DNA of 64,000 nucleotides, from contig JASKMD010000019.1 of NCBI GenBank assembly GCA_030144725.1, forward strand, positions 4,806,985 to 4,870,984, given 5' to 3'. The translations under genes were made by a program, and so were the position numbers. The notes under the pieces are model-generated. The model did no database searches. It worked only from the letters and a program-made list of their open reading frames with translations, and was not told where the DNA came from. Origin of the DNA: Haematococcus lacustris (taxonomy: Eukaryota > Chlorophyta > Chlorophyceae > Chlamydomonadales > Haematococcaceae). This document shows positions 1 through 9,332 of this stretch, piece after piece. Positions within the stretch are counted from its first letter, which is position 1, and the number at the start of each line of letters is the position of its first letter.

Positions 1-2
1 GA

Positions 3-3000
3 GGTGTAGGGCACACCATTCCACTTGAAGCGGGTACGCTGCCACAATGGGCACGCATGTACCGTTTAAGTCAACGTGAGATTGAGGAAATGAAAAAGCA
101 GGTATCGGCGCTGCTGGAGAAGGGCTGGATAGAGCCAAGCGCTTCGCCCTGGGGGGCCCCAGTGCTCTTTGTGCAGAAGAAGGATGGGTCCCTGAGGATG
201 TGCATTGACTACAGGGCGTTAAACAAGCGCACGGTGCGCGACCGATACCCACTGCCTCGTATTGATGATTTGCTTGACCAAGTCCGGGGGAAGAAGGTGT
301 TCAGTTCTCTTGACCTGCAGTCTGGGTATCACCAGATCAGGATCACCCCCGAAGACGTCCCAAAGACAGCTTTCCTCACGCCCATGGGCCAGTTTCAATA
401 TAAGGTCCTGTGCTTTGGGCTGTGCAATGCCCCTGCAACGTTTCAGAAAACCATGAACAGGATCTTTGAGCCCATGATCAAGGCTGGTTCCGTCCTTGTC
501 TACCTAGATGACATTTTGGTGATGAGCAATACCCCTGAGGAGCATGTGCAGCATTTGAGGCAGGTCCTGGAGTTGATGAGAGCCCACAAGCTGTTTGCAA
601 AGCTGAGCAAGTGTGAGTTCAACAGACCTGAGCTGGCTTTCCTGGGCCACATAGTGGGCAGGAACGGTGTGGCAGTGGACCCTGCTAAAGTAAAGGTGGT
701 GGCTGAGTGGCCTCAGCCCCGAGGGCTGAAGGAATTGCAAGCCTTCCTAGGTCTGTGTAACTTCTTCCGCCGCTTCATCCGTGGCTACAGCTCTGTGGCT
801 GCTCCCCTCACCGACCTGACAAGGCAAGACAAGCAAGCTGCACCTACGGGGGCACAACATGATGCAAGAGTGCAGGCAGCCTTTGCTAAGGACCCTCAAG
901 TTAAGGGTGCCTTCCAGGCTCTGAAAGCAGCCCTGTGCTCAGCCCCTGTCCTAGCTCTGCCTGACTTCTCCAAGCCGTACTTAGTGTGGACTGACGCCTC
1001 CCTCCAAGGCACTGGTGGTGTGCTCATGCAAGAGGGCCGTGTGGTGGCGTACACGAGCAAGAAGTTCACACCGGCTCAAACACGGTACACAACAGGCGAG
1101 CAGGAGCTCCTGGCCATTGTGAGGGCCCTGCAAGAATGGCGCTGCTATCTAGATGGGGCTGTGGGTGTGACCATTGTGACTGATCACAACCCTCTTGTGT
1201 ACCTGGCATCTCAGACTAACCTATCCAGGCGCGTGGCGCGGTGGGTTGAGTTGATGTCCCGGTTCAAGTATGAAATCAAACACAAGCCTGGGGCTGTGAA
1301 CATTGCTGACCCCATCAGCCGCAGTGTCCAACAAATGCAGCAGGGAAGTAACAAGGACGATGATGAGGAGGAAGCTGTAGGTGCTGTGGTGCTGCGTGGA
1401 GAGGGCCAAGTGCTGGTCATGACAAGGAGACAGGCCCGGCAGACCCAGCCGTCCATCGCCCATGCGCCACCAGTGACACGCGAGCAAGACTCCGCCCAGC
1501 AGGCCGAGGGCCAGCCGGCTGTTGAGCGTACCGCAGGAGCGGTGCGGCCTGGTGGGGGGGAAGTCCCACTCCCTCGGCGAAGCCCATGTGCGACACCCGC
1601 GGAAAGAGAGGATGCGGAGCGGGTGAGAGAAGTGGAACTCGCACGGGCACCAGGTGGCTCGCTGCATGATTTCATAATTGAAGGCTACAGCCATGACCCC
1701 TTGTTTCAATCAGGAAAGGCACAAAAGAGGTTGAGCCGCAGCGAGCGAGGACTGTGGTTGCTAAGGGACAGAGTGTGGGTGCCACGCAGTCCACTGGTTA
1801 AGCAAGCGGTGCTAGAGAAGTGCCATGATGATGCTTTTGCTGGCCATGTGGGTATCACAAAGACCAAGAAGCTGGTATCCCGACACTTCTATTGGCCGGG
1901 CTGGGACAAAGACGTGGAGGACTATGTGCGGCATTGTGATGCCTGCCAGAGGAACAAACCAAGCTGCCTCCTTAAAGCCGGCAAACTGCAACCCCTGTCC
2001 ATCCCTGGCAAAAGATGGGAACATGTGAGCATGGACATGATTGTCAAGCTCCCAACAAGTGGTGAAGAGAGGTATGACTCCATCCTGGTGTTTGTAGATC
2101 GCCTAAGCAAGATGGTGCACTTAGTGCCCACACATGAGTCAATCGACAACGCAAAGTTTGCAAGACTGTTTAAGAAAAATGTCATACGTTTGCATGGGAA
2201 GCCGTCAACGGTGTTGAGTGACAGAGGAGCCATCTTTAACAGTGAGAACTGGCGAGAGATCTGCCGGTTGCTGGGCATGCGGATAGCCATGAGTACGGCT
2301 TACCACCCTGAGTCCGATGGGCAAACCGAGAGAGTGAACAGGGTGGTGGAAGAGATGTTGAGGGCTTACATCAGCCCTGCCCAGTCTGACTGGTCTGAGC
2401 ATTTGGACATGGTGGAATTTGCAATCAACAACTCATGGCATGAATCGGTGCAGAATACTCCCTTCTTCTTGAACTATGGAGAGCACCCGTTGACGCCAGC
2501 TTCTGAGGGGCTACCCCGGTCGGGGCCCAAGGCTCATTCCTTTGTGCAAGGCATCTTACAAGCAATCAAGAAGGCCAAGCAGTGTTGGGCTGAAGCTCAG
2601 CAGAAGATGAAGGCCCGAGAGGATGGCAGGAGAAGGCATGTGACTTACAACCCTGAGCAACTTATCATGCTATCGACTGAGAACATGAGGAAGAAAGTTG
2701 ATGATGTGGGAGTGCGGAAGTTGAAACCAAGATACGTTGGACCTTTTCGAGTGCTCCACATGGTGGGAGATGCAGCAGTCAAGATCCAGCTACCCCATCA
2801 ATGGCGTGTACACAATGTGTTCCATGTGTCCCTGGTGAAGCCATACGTGGGCGATGCGGTCCCAAACCTGGTAGCGCCACCGCCTGACCGTTGGGAAGAC
2901 GGCCAGCCCGTGTACGAGGTGGAGAAGCTGGTTGACCACCGTCTCACGTCCGGCTATCGACCACAACTAGAGTTTCTGGTGAAGTGGGTTGGATACCCCT

Positions 3001-3098
3001 CTGAGGGCAACACATGGGAACCCCTAGACAATCTGCAAGGTAGCATGGACCTGGTGAGGGAGTATGCTGCTGCCAAGAACCTACACATTCCAAAGTGA
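3..3098 (+). CDS. pol: Gypsy-1 pol (RT, RNase H, integrase, chromodomain), 5'-truncated by window
   Basis: Reverse transcriptase/RNase H/integrase polyprotein of a Ty3/gypsy chromovirus. The frame is open from base 3 (VGHTIPLEAGTLPQW), so the methionine at 57 is internal. Counting from that methionine: RT with CIDYRALNK near 50 and the YLDD catalytic box at 149-152; RNase H with TDAS near 312 and a TDHNP motif near 380; integrase zinc finger with [10 protein letters not shown] and [11 protein letters not shown] core with MDMIVK, LSDRGAIF and HPESDGQTERVN. The C-terminus carries a chromodomain (FLVKWVGYPSEGNTWEP), which in chromoviruses steers integration to marked chromatin. The RNase H to integrase linker is low-complexity and rich in charged residues. 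No stop or frameshift is visible in about 1030 codons, so this copy may be recent. Confidence 0.95.
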   Translation, partial: GVGHTIPLEAGTLPQWARMYRLSQREIEEMKKQVSALLEKGWIEPSASPWGAPVLFVQKKDGSLRMCIDYRALNKRTVRDRYPLPRIDDLLDQVRGKKVFSSLDLQSGYHQIRITPEDVPKTAFLTPMGQFQYKVLCFGLCNAPATFQKTMNRIFEPMIKAGSVLVYLDDILVMSNTPEEHVQHLRQVLELMRAHKLFAKLSKCEFNRPELAFLGHIVGRNGVAVDPAKVKVVAEWPQPRGLKELQAFLGLCNFFRRFIRGYSSVAAPLTDLTRQDKQAAPTGAQHDARVQAAFAKDPQVKGAFQALKAALCSAPVLALPDFSKPYLVWTDASLQGTGGVLMQEGRVVAYTSKKFTPAQTRYTTGEQELLAIVRALQEWRCYLDGAVGVTIVTDHNPLVYLASQTNLSRRVARWVELMSRFKYEIKHKPGAVNIADPISRSVQQMQQGSNKDDDEEEAVGAVVLRGEGQVLVMTRRQARQTQPSIAHAPPVTREQDSAQQAEGQPAVERTAGAVRPGGGEVPLPRRSPCATPAEREDAERVREVELARAPGGSLHDFIIEGYSHDPLFQSGKAQKRLSRSERGLWLLRDRVWVPRSPLVKQAVLEKCHDDAFAGHVGITKTKKLVSRHFYWPGWDKDVEDYVRHCDACQRNKPSCLLKAGKLQPLSIPGKRWEHVSMDMIVKLPTSGEERYDSILVFVDRLSKMVHLVPTHESIDNAKFARLFKKNVIRLHGKPSTVLSDRGAIFNSENWREICRLLGMRIAMSTAYHPESDGQTERVNRVVEEMLRAYISPAQSDWSEHLDMVEFAINNSWHESVQNTPFFLNYGEHPLTPASEGLPRSGPKAHSFVQGILQAIKKAKQCWAEAQQKMKAREDGRRRHVTYNPEQLIMLSTENMRKKVDDVGVRKLKPRYVGPFRVLHMVGDAAVKIQLPHQWRVHNVFHVSLVKPYVGDAVPNLVAPPPDRWEDGQPVYEVEKLVDHRLTSGYRPQLEFLVKWVGYPSEGNTWEPLDNLQGSMDLVREYAAAKNLHIPK

Positions 3099-3242
3099 AA
3101 AAGACAATAAAAAGTGTTTGTGGACGTTTGACACCAAGCGCCGACGTAAAGGCGTTAGCGACGGTACGACGCAGTACCCGAGCGGGGCAGGTCAATGATG
3201 GCAGCTGAGGACAGCTGGGGCCTTCGGCCAGGCGGGGGAGAA

Positions 3243-3442
3243 TGTTACGAACGCCGGTCGAAGTGCTAGCGAAGCGTCTCGGAAAAGTGATGACGCGATT
3301 GCGTAATAGTGGTGACGGAGTGTAATGCCAATGACCGGTGTCAAATGCTGGGTTCGACTCCCAGGCGGACAGCCTTGTGAAGGCACTGACATCGCCCTTG
3401 TCCGCTGAGTTGGCACTACCTCCATACACCAGCTACGTAACA
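3243..3442 (+). repeat. Gypsy-1 3' LTR, 200 bp
   Basis: It starts TGTTACG and ends CGTAACA, a perfect 7-bp terminal inverted repeat. It contains TGTAA at 3321-3325, a likely polyadenylation signal. At 3348-3364 lies a 17-nt sequence with a 5-bp stem and the 7-nt loop TTCGACT, identical in form to a tRNA T-arm (B-box GGTTCGACTCC), preceded by a small hairpin at 3332-3343. Confidence 0.9.
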
Positions 3443-3611
3443 CCTGCGCCACCCGGGCCCCCTCATCCCCAGCTGTGCCACCCCCATCTGAGGTGCGCTG
3501 GAGGGGGGCGGCAGCAGCTGAGGCAGGGTTAGGGTCCCGGGAGGTAGGGCTGAGCTGCTGCCGCTGCTGGGCCACCTGGGCGCCCTGCGCCACCCGGGCC
3601 CCCTCATCCCC
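3443..3611 (-). pseudogene. LINE-M ORF1 fragment
   Basis: On the minus strand this reads APLQRTSDGGGTAGDEGARV, then a Gln-rich stretch. It parallels the ORF1 of LINE-M copy C near 27.27 kb ([19 protein letters not shown] followed by polyQ). A segment encoding GDEGARVAQGAQVAQQ is present twice, once at each end. The same arrangement lies at 48743-48940 in the opposite orientation. It is a fragment split by the Gypsy-1 insertion. Confidence 0.6.
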
Positions 3612-4079
3612 ATGGCCCACCTGCTGGCCGGCTCCCCTGAGGCCCAGGCCCAGGCGCAGGCGCTGGCAGCCGGCAGCAGCAGCAGCAGCGCAGCAGCAGG
3701 GGAGGCACTGCTGTCCATCCTGACCCCCCTGAAGGTCTTTGGGTGAGTGGGTGGGGGGAAGGTGGGGGGAAGGTGGGGGGAAAGTGGGGGGAAGGTGGGG
3801 GGAAGGTGGGGGGAAGGTGGGGGGAAGGTGGGGGGAAGGTGCAAGGCTGCCTGCCTGCCCGCATGCCTGCCTGCCTGCCAGCTACCAGCCCTTTGCCTAC
3901 CAGCCACCCCCCTGCCCCCTGCCCCCTACCTGCCTGGCTGGCTGGCTGCAGGTTCACCCGTGAGGCGCTGGAGCTGCTGCTGCTGCCCATGGCCCGCAGC
4001 GGAGCTGAGCCGCTGGGCAGCATGGGCAATGACGCCGCGCTGGCAGCCATGAGCGAGCGCCCCAAGCTGCCCTTCGAGC
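3612..4079 (+). pseudogene. Captured fragment of host NADH-dependent glutamate synthase, two exons and intron (copy 1)
   Basis: NADH-GOGAT makes glutamate from glutamine and 2-oxoglutarate. Exon 1 (3612-3742) ends in an [12 protein letters not shown] reading. A GT-AG intron follows (3743-3951, GTGAGTGG to GGCTGCAG). Exon 2 (3952-4079) reads [17 protein letters not shown], then [18 protein letters not shown] and KLPFE. From family knowledge this matches the plant-type NADH-GOGAT block where a PLKAFGYTVEALEMLLLPM stretch precedes GSMGND and KLTFEYFKQ. The frame is kept across the splice (GG|G TTC). The fragment stops before the conserved YFKQ and joins reversed LINE-M sequence. The intron carries about nine 11-bp GGTGGGGGGAA units. 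Having the intron means DNA was captured, not cDNA. It is far too short to be functional; the parent gene must lie elsewhere. Confidence 0.83.
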
Positions 4080-4641
4080 TTGCAGCCGCGGGCTAACGCC
4101 TCGAAAGGGGGTGGCGGTGGGGTCGGTAATGATCCACGTGCTGAGACCGTGGGACGGGTCTGCCAGCAGGCTGTGGGCTGGAGCACGATGCACCAGTATA
4201 GCGGGGAGGCCCCGCTGCCCTGCAGCATCCCTGACGCAAGGGGGAAGCTGTCTGTGAGGTGGCCGCTGACCAGCACCTGGCTCGTGGCACCCCGGTGCAG
4301 CAGCTGAGCCCAGCGCACATGCCCCTCCCGGCAGAACCCCATGGCCTCCATTGCTTCCTGGAGCAAGCCCCAGGACACGTTGTTATAGGCACCCGCTAGG
4401 TCCAGCAACAACAACCAGGCTGGGCTGCCCCGCTGCTGCAGGTACTCCAGCAGGCCTAGGTGGAACTGCACGCTGTCGCTAATGTCCCTGCCCAGGATGA
4501 CAGCGGACTGGGAGGGGGACACCAGCAGGGCCAAGGGCAGCTGCAGCCGGTCTTCCACTGCCCTGGCCACCAGGCGCACCCGATGCCAGTCACGCTTGAC
4601 GGCCGTGGTGAGGGTGGAGATGACAAATGCACGGAAGAGCA
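4080..4641 (-). pseudogene. LINE-M ORF2 mosaic: RT core fused to two C-terminal pieces (copy 1)
   Basis: On the minus strand three ORF2 pieces are joined out of order. First, FVISTLTTAVKRDWHRV, which normally lies in the C-terminal region downstream of RT. Second, RT motifs running RLVARAVEDRLQLPL, SAVILGRDISDSVQFHLGLL, LLLLDLAGAYNNVSW, LQGSGASPLYWCIVLQP. Third, HSLLADPSHGLSTWIITDP, again from the C-terminal part. AYN replaces the AYD of copies A-C. The YADD box is deleted, so no RT activity is possible. Copies at 45.24 and 57.0 kb share the same joints, so the rearrangement predates their duplication. Here the Trp codon before LLLLD is intact; the other two copies have TGA. Confidence 0.85.
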
Positions 4642-4987
4642 TTACAAGATAGAGAGAAAGATAGAGTGACTTAAGAAAAGAAGATAAGAGAAGACTACAA
4701 CAAACAAGGTTCCCCTACACATGACCCCGAACCCCAAACAACGAACGTCTCGGCACGTAACCTCAAGCCCCCCACCCAAACACAACGGACCACACACCCC
4801 AAGCAAAGGTTGACCCCGTCCCAAGACAACGTCAAAACACTCCTCACACGAACGCCCTCCACCCTGGCCCTACGCATCCCCACAGAACTACCCACACTCA
4901 CACGAGCCTAAGCCCAGCCAGACGACCTGAAACGTAGACCCCCCCCCCCCCCCCCCCTCACTCCAATCAAGACCACCTAAGCCCCCG
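4642..4987. other. Unrecognised flank with poly-C run, repeated three times in the window
   Basis: This is a 346-bp non-coding stretch between the LINE-M fragment and the Gypsy-4 LTR, with a 19-nt C homopolymer at 4939-4957. Reverse copies at 44893-45237 (18 G) and 56646-56989 (17 G) differ mainly in run length. I see no protein homology. It is the sequence into which Gypsy-4 inserted, or part of the mosaic. Confidence 0.6.
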
Positions 4988-5324
4988 TGTAGTGGACATG
5001 CGCAGCATGGGCGGCTTGCATCTTTTAAACTGACTTGCATGTCTGATCTTTAGCGAACTGAGTACTTGTTCTTTTCTTACAGTGGATGCTTCTGTTGTTC
5101 TCTGTGCAAGGTGCTCCGAACCTAGGCGGATGCACCGAGCACAGAAGTTCACAGTTTACGTACACCTTTTCCCTTTACACGTGGATGACTAGTACTATGT
5201 GAATGGTTTTGAGTACTTAAGGCTCTGTGAGGGCAGAGACAGGCACCTTGGCTCAGAACTCTATCTGACCCCGGGTCCTGTCTCGCTCTCCCGCCCTCAC
5301 AGGTAAGCCGTGCTCTGTTGGTCA
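4988..5324 (+). repeat. Gypsy-4 LTR, left 337 bp (split by Helitron)
   Basis: The start is TGTAGTGG. The remaining 99 bp (9131-9229) end CCGTTACA. Together they make 436 bp, exactly the length of the two uninterrupted reverse copies (44457-44892 and 56210-56645), which supports both ends. The LTR holds a 50-odd-bp segment starting TTGGCTCAGAACTC twice; the first copy is followed by GTAAGCC, the second by GCTCCC. Confidence 0.8.
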
Positions 5325-5560
5325 TCTACATATAAAAAAAATAGGGGGTCAAGATGAAAAATGTGCTCGGAATGGCCTGCGATTCAGCGTGCGACCTCGC
5401 AAAACTTTTTCACCGCATAGTACATCGAGGAAACCGAGCGCGAGTCACTGTGCGGTAAGATCAAAAGTCGTTCTGAAAATTGGAGGCCTTAAAAATAGAG
5501 ATGAGTAGTGGGTCTGGTAATGAAGAGGCCAGCGCGTCTACTCGCGATGTTTCGTTTTGA

Positions 5561-8500
5561 ATGGTGTGGCCGGCCCGTCAACCGACAGCCCAGTTAAACA
5601 CGCAACCCCTGCCGAGTACAGCCCCCTTCATGACGTCCCCTTTTATGCGTCGGCCTCCATGCCTGGCGTTTGCGGCTGCTCTTCAGCTGTTCCCTTGCCT
5701 CGCACTGGCGGTGAGCGGCTGCAATCCGTGCGTTGCAATCCCGAGGGGTACGCTATGCAATGTGAAGGTATCCGCGCAGGTATCCAGCAACAGACAGGAC
5801 AGCCAGGATTCAGCTTTCAGACGACGACTATTCACGGATGTTGAGCTTGCGGGACCCGCAATCGGTGGCATCTCAGCTCACGCTTCGGCAATGCAGACGG
5901 GTTGGCTGTCCCGTTTCCTTAGCCCAACCCACAGCCCTCAAGCGCCAGCAGCCATCCGGCAAAGGCTTCTTACAACAACTTTCAGCCCTCTCCGCATCAG
6001 CCAAGTGTTGTTCCCTATGCATAATGCCATCCCCTTGTCAGCCGCTGAGCTTGCAGCCCAGGGTGAGCCTTCCACCCAACCACCTGGCCCATCCCCAGCA
6101 CCCCTCCCCCAAGTACCCGCAGCTCCAGTGCCAGGGACGCCACCAAGACGGGGCAGAGGCAGGCTCAGGGGTAGGGGCAGGCCAAGGGGCCGAGGTACAG
6201 GTGGCAGGGGTAGGGGCAGGCCAAGGGGCCGAGGTACTGGTGGCATGTTCTCTATGCATGTGGGGCAAGGTAGGGGCGGGGGCCGCCCCCCCAGTGCAAT
6301 GCGCCTGTCGCCGCCAGTTCCACCTGCAGCAAGCCCCATGGAAGCCTCCCCTGTCCTCCCCGCTCCAGCTGCTCCTGTTGTGCCCCCTCAGCCACGCTAC
6401 CCCCGCCGTAATCAGCCCCACTTGCCTCCTGCACATGTCTGCCTGCTCTCCTCCCTCACCCCCCCAGAATCCCCAGTGCAGTCTGACTCTGACATCGACT
6501 ACCGGCCACAAGCAACAACACGGGGTTGGGGTCGGGGCCGCGGTAGGGGTAGGCATAGGGGCGTCAGGGACTCAGACTCTGACCCTGACTTCCTGCCAGC
6601 AACCGCAGCAAGGGGTAGGGGCAGGGGCAGGGGCCGTGGGGGATGGGGGGGGGGGGCGCACCGCAGCTTCAGGGCTGCTCAGGGTGACTCCTTGGTGCAC
6701 ATTCAGCGCCACATCCTGGCCAGCCGGCAAGGCTGCCTGTGCCCCCACTGTGGGGCCTCCATGTGGCCAGCTGAGCGCATTGCTGACACCAGCCCGGCCA
6801 ACCCTGCGTTTGGGCTCTGCTGCGCACGGGGCCAGGTGCAGTTGTACCCCATGGCAGAGCCTCCTGAGCCCCTTGCGCGGCTTTTGCAAGAGCAGACTCA
6901 ACGTGGAAGGGAGTTTAGGCAGGGCATCCGGCAGTACAATTGCAGCCTGCAGCTGGCCTCCTCCGCCATCCGTGTTGACCGCAGCATTCACAGCGGCGTG
7001 CAACAGATTGTGGTCAATGGCGCTGTGCACCACCACATGGGTGGTCTTCAGCCTGCCCCCGGTGAGCAGCCCCGATTTGCCCAACTGTACATCCTGGACC
7101 CGCAGCTGCAATTGGAGCGCAGGCTGGACGTCTTTGAGAACCTGGACCAACAGGTGCTCCTGCAGCTGCAACACATGCTCTTGCAAAGCAACCCCTACGT
7201 CCAGGGCTGCAGGTCTGCTATGGAGCGGGCCGCTGCAGACACTACTCAAGTGTATCGCCTCATCATCAGGTAAAGCAGCAACAGCAAACCCGTGCAACCT
7301 TTGCAACCAGCAACCTGCGTAACATGTGCAATCAGCCTGGCCTGCCCGCTTGCAGTGCTGATGTGCCGGCGGCTGATCAAAGGCGCTACAGCCTGCCAGT
7401 AGCCTGCGAGATTGCCGGCTTCATGCCTGGCGCTGAGGACGACCAACCGCCGGAGGTGGGGTGCAAGTTGCGCACATGGCCATGACCTCATCCTTCCACA
7501 TGCCTTTGTTGCCTGCTTGTTGCAGAACCCCCATCGACAGATCGTGGTGCACACACGCGATGGAACCGTGAGGTTCCTGTCCGACTTGCACCCCTCCTAC
7601 CACCCAATGCACTTTGTTCTACTGTTCCCAAGAGGTGAGCCCCAGCAACCCATCATGAATAAGCATGCATGACCATCATGACCAAGCATGAACCATTGTG
7701 TGCTGCTCAGGCGAGGTTGGCTGGCAGCCCAACATCCCTTTGGTGCAGCCACAGCAACATCCAGCTCTGGGGGAGCGAAGGGGCAGGGGAAGAGGGAGGG
7801 GCAGGGGAAGGGGCGGGGGGAGGGGCAAGGGGGCTCAGCATGTCCAGCAGGCAGAGGAGGATGGCCTGCTTGATGAACACCTTGAAGCAGAGGATCAGCC
7901 ACAGGCTCGGCAGCGTGCCATCACCCCCAGGCAGCACGCCGCTTACCGCCTGATGCAGCGACCCGGGGAGAGCCAGGCCATGTTTTGCGCAGGCCGCCTA
8001 ATGCAAGAGTACGCTGTTGACTGCTATTGTCAGGTCGGTGCTACTGCCAGGGTAGGGTCAGGGTCAGGGACGGCCGGGTCAGGGTCAGCCGGCATGCCAG
8101 TGCCATGCCATGCTTGCAGGTTGAGAACCAGCGGCTCAGGTACCTGCGGTGCAACCAACCTGCTGACTGTGTGGGGCAAGACTGTGACGCTGACTGTGTG
8201 GGGCAAGACGACAACGCCACGACTTACCAGACTGAGTACCTCAACACCTTGCAGCCGCAAGGTTTCCCACCCCATCACTTGAAGCTCAAAGTCGGCTTGC
8301 CGATCATGCTGCTCCGCAACATTAGCCCCACCTTGGGCTTGGCCAACGGCACCCGCCTCCTTATCACCAACTTGCGCCAGCATGTCCTCGTGGCCAAGAT
8401 CCTGACTGGCAGCTCTGCCCATGTGGGCACTGAGGCCCTCATCCCCCGGTGCACCCTCACTTCCAATGAGGAGGGCCTGCCGTTCACGCTCATCCGCAGG

Positions 8501-8779
8501 CAGTTCCCAATCAAGCCAGCCTTCGCCATGACAATCAACAAGTCCCAGGGCCAGACATTCCGCAGCGTCGGCGTGTACCTGCCCAGCCCTGTGTTCTCAC
8601 ATGGCCAGCTGTATGTGGCGATGTCTCGCGTGGGCCAAGCATCAGGCCTTAGCATCATGGCCGCGCACCCGCGACCAGCACGTGCCACAGACACAACGGC
8701 AGTGTACACTGAGAATGTGGTCTACACCGAGGTGTTTAATGCCTTGCCACCCGGCCCCGACGATGATGAGGGCTGGTGA
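5561..8779 (+). pseudogene. Helitron Rep/helicase gene, five exons, Rep and helicase motifs I-III deleted
   Basis: Helitron proteins combine an N-terminal Helitron-like domain, an HUH Rep nuclease and a PIF1-type helicase for rolling-circle transposition. Proposed exons: 5561-7269, 7356-7455, 7526-7634, 7711-8033 and 8120-8779, all with GT-AG introns that keep the frame. Recognisable parts: the Helitron-like N domain (CPHCGASMWPAER, REFRQGIRQYN, FAQLYILDP, then RRYSLPVACEIAGFMPGAED, IVVHTRDG, DLHPSYHPMHFVLLFPRGE, GWQPNIPL, AAYRLMQR, ENQRLRYLRCNQ). It then jumps at about 8150-8220 into the helicase C-terminus (LKVGLPIMLLRNISP, INKSQGQTFRSVGVYLP, GQLYVAMSRV). The HUH motif and Walker A/B are absent. 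Residues about 100-370 are Arg-Gly and Pro-rich. The start codon is uncertain. The frame remains open, so the deletion derivative could still be translated. Confidence 0.88.
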
Positions 8780-9095
8780 CATGCCATGCCAACTTGCATT
8801 GAGATGGCTCTGAGCCGGCACCACCGCTGCTGCCACTTTGAATGCAGCTGCCATTGCAACTGTTCCAGCCACACACTATTGCTGCATCCGCACACCGCAC
8901 ACAGCAGAGCTTATAAATCTGGACATCATACTCACACATATCTATCAGGTGAAAAGCGGACATCATGCAAGCATGCGAACTATTCACACATATTGCAATT
9001 GTATTCACACATATATATACAGGGCTTGGACTTGCATTATCTTGTTTTGCTACATGCGGGCTCAGTGAGGCTGGTTTGTTAAACAAATGTGGTGC

Positions 9096-9130
9096 GGGCC
9101 GTCCGATGTGGGACGGGCCCACTGCCCTAG
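9096..9130 (+). other. Helitron 3' terminal hairpin and CTAG
   Basis: A GC-rich stem-loop (9096-9120) is followed by ACTGCC and CTAG. This is the canonical Helitron replication-termination signal (family knowledge: hairpin 5-12 nt before CTRR). Confidence 0.9.
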
Positions 9131-9229
9131 TCTCTGCTATGTTGTAACCTTGGCTCAGAACTCTATCTGACCCCGGGTCCTGTCTCGTTCTCCCGCCCTC
9201 ACAGGCTCCCTGGTCTCATCTCCGTTACA
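9131..9229 (+). repeat. Gypsy-4 LTR, right 99 bp, and primer-binding site
   Basis: It continues the LTR of 4988-5324 and ends CCGTTACA. TGTAA lies at 9143-9147. One base later (9231) comes TGGTGCCTTCTC, a candidate primer-binding site complementary to a tRNA 3' end ...GGCACCA. Confidence 0.75.
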
Positions 9230-9332
9230 TTGGTGCCTTCTCTCTCGGGAACCGCAGTGCTCTTCCCTCGTCTCTCCCACTCCACCGTTCCTCTCTCCCA
9301 CTCCGCATTCTCACCGCTAATCCCGCGCCGCC

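Larger units (their letters stand above)
1..3442 (+). mobile_element. Gypsy-1: 3' portion of a chromoviral Ty3/gypsy retrotransposon
   Basis: The window opens inside the pol gene, and the 5' LTR, gag and protease lie upstream of base 1. The visible part runs from reverse transcriptase through chromodomain, a polypurine tract (3233-3242, CGGGGGAGAA) and a 200-bp 3' LTR. The base after the LTR begins CCTGC. The undisturbed copy of this flank near 48.9 kb (reverse strand) reads continuously across GCCCTGCGCCACC, so CCTGC (3443-3447) is the probable right-hand 5-bp target duplication. The element inserted in a LINE-M ORF1 fragment. Confidence 0.93.
5325..9130 (+). mobile_element. Helitron with both termini, internally deleted
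   Basis: The 5' end is TCTACATATA, a Helitron-type TC start. The 3' end is CTAG at 9127-9130. A hairpin lies at 9096-9120 (GGGCCGTCC, loop GATGTG, GGACGGGCCC) six bases before CTAG. The insertion is exactly between A and T with no target duplication. The empty site, GTTGGTCA|TCTCTGC, is seen at 12301/12302 and 15472/15473 in the tandem units. The element is 3806 bp, short for an autonomous Helitron, because Rep and half of the helicase are missing. Roughly 5331-5560 is an AT-richer leader without recognised coding. Confidence 0.93.

Noticed and set aside
3739..4096. Gly-Gly-Lys-Val repeat protein across 3740-3850
   Set aside because: This is the intron minisatellite of the captured GOGAT fragment, bounded by GT and AG.
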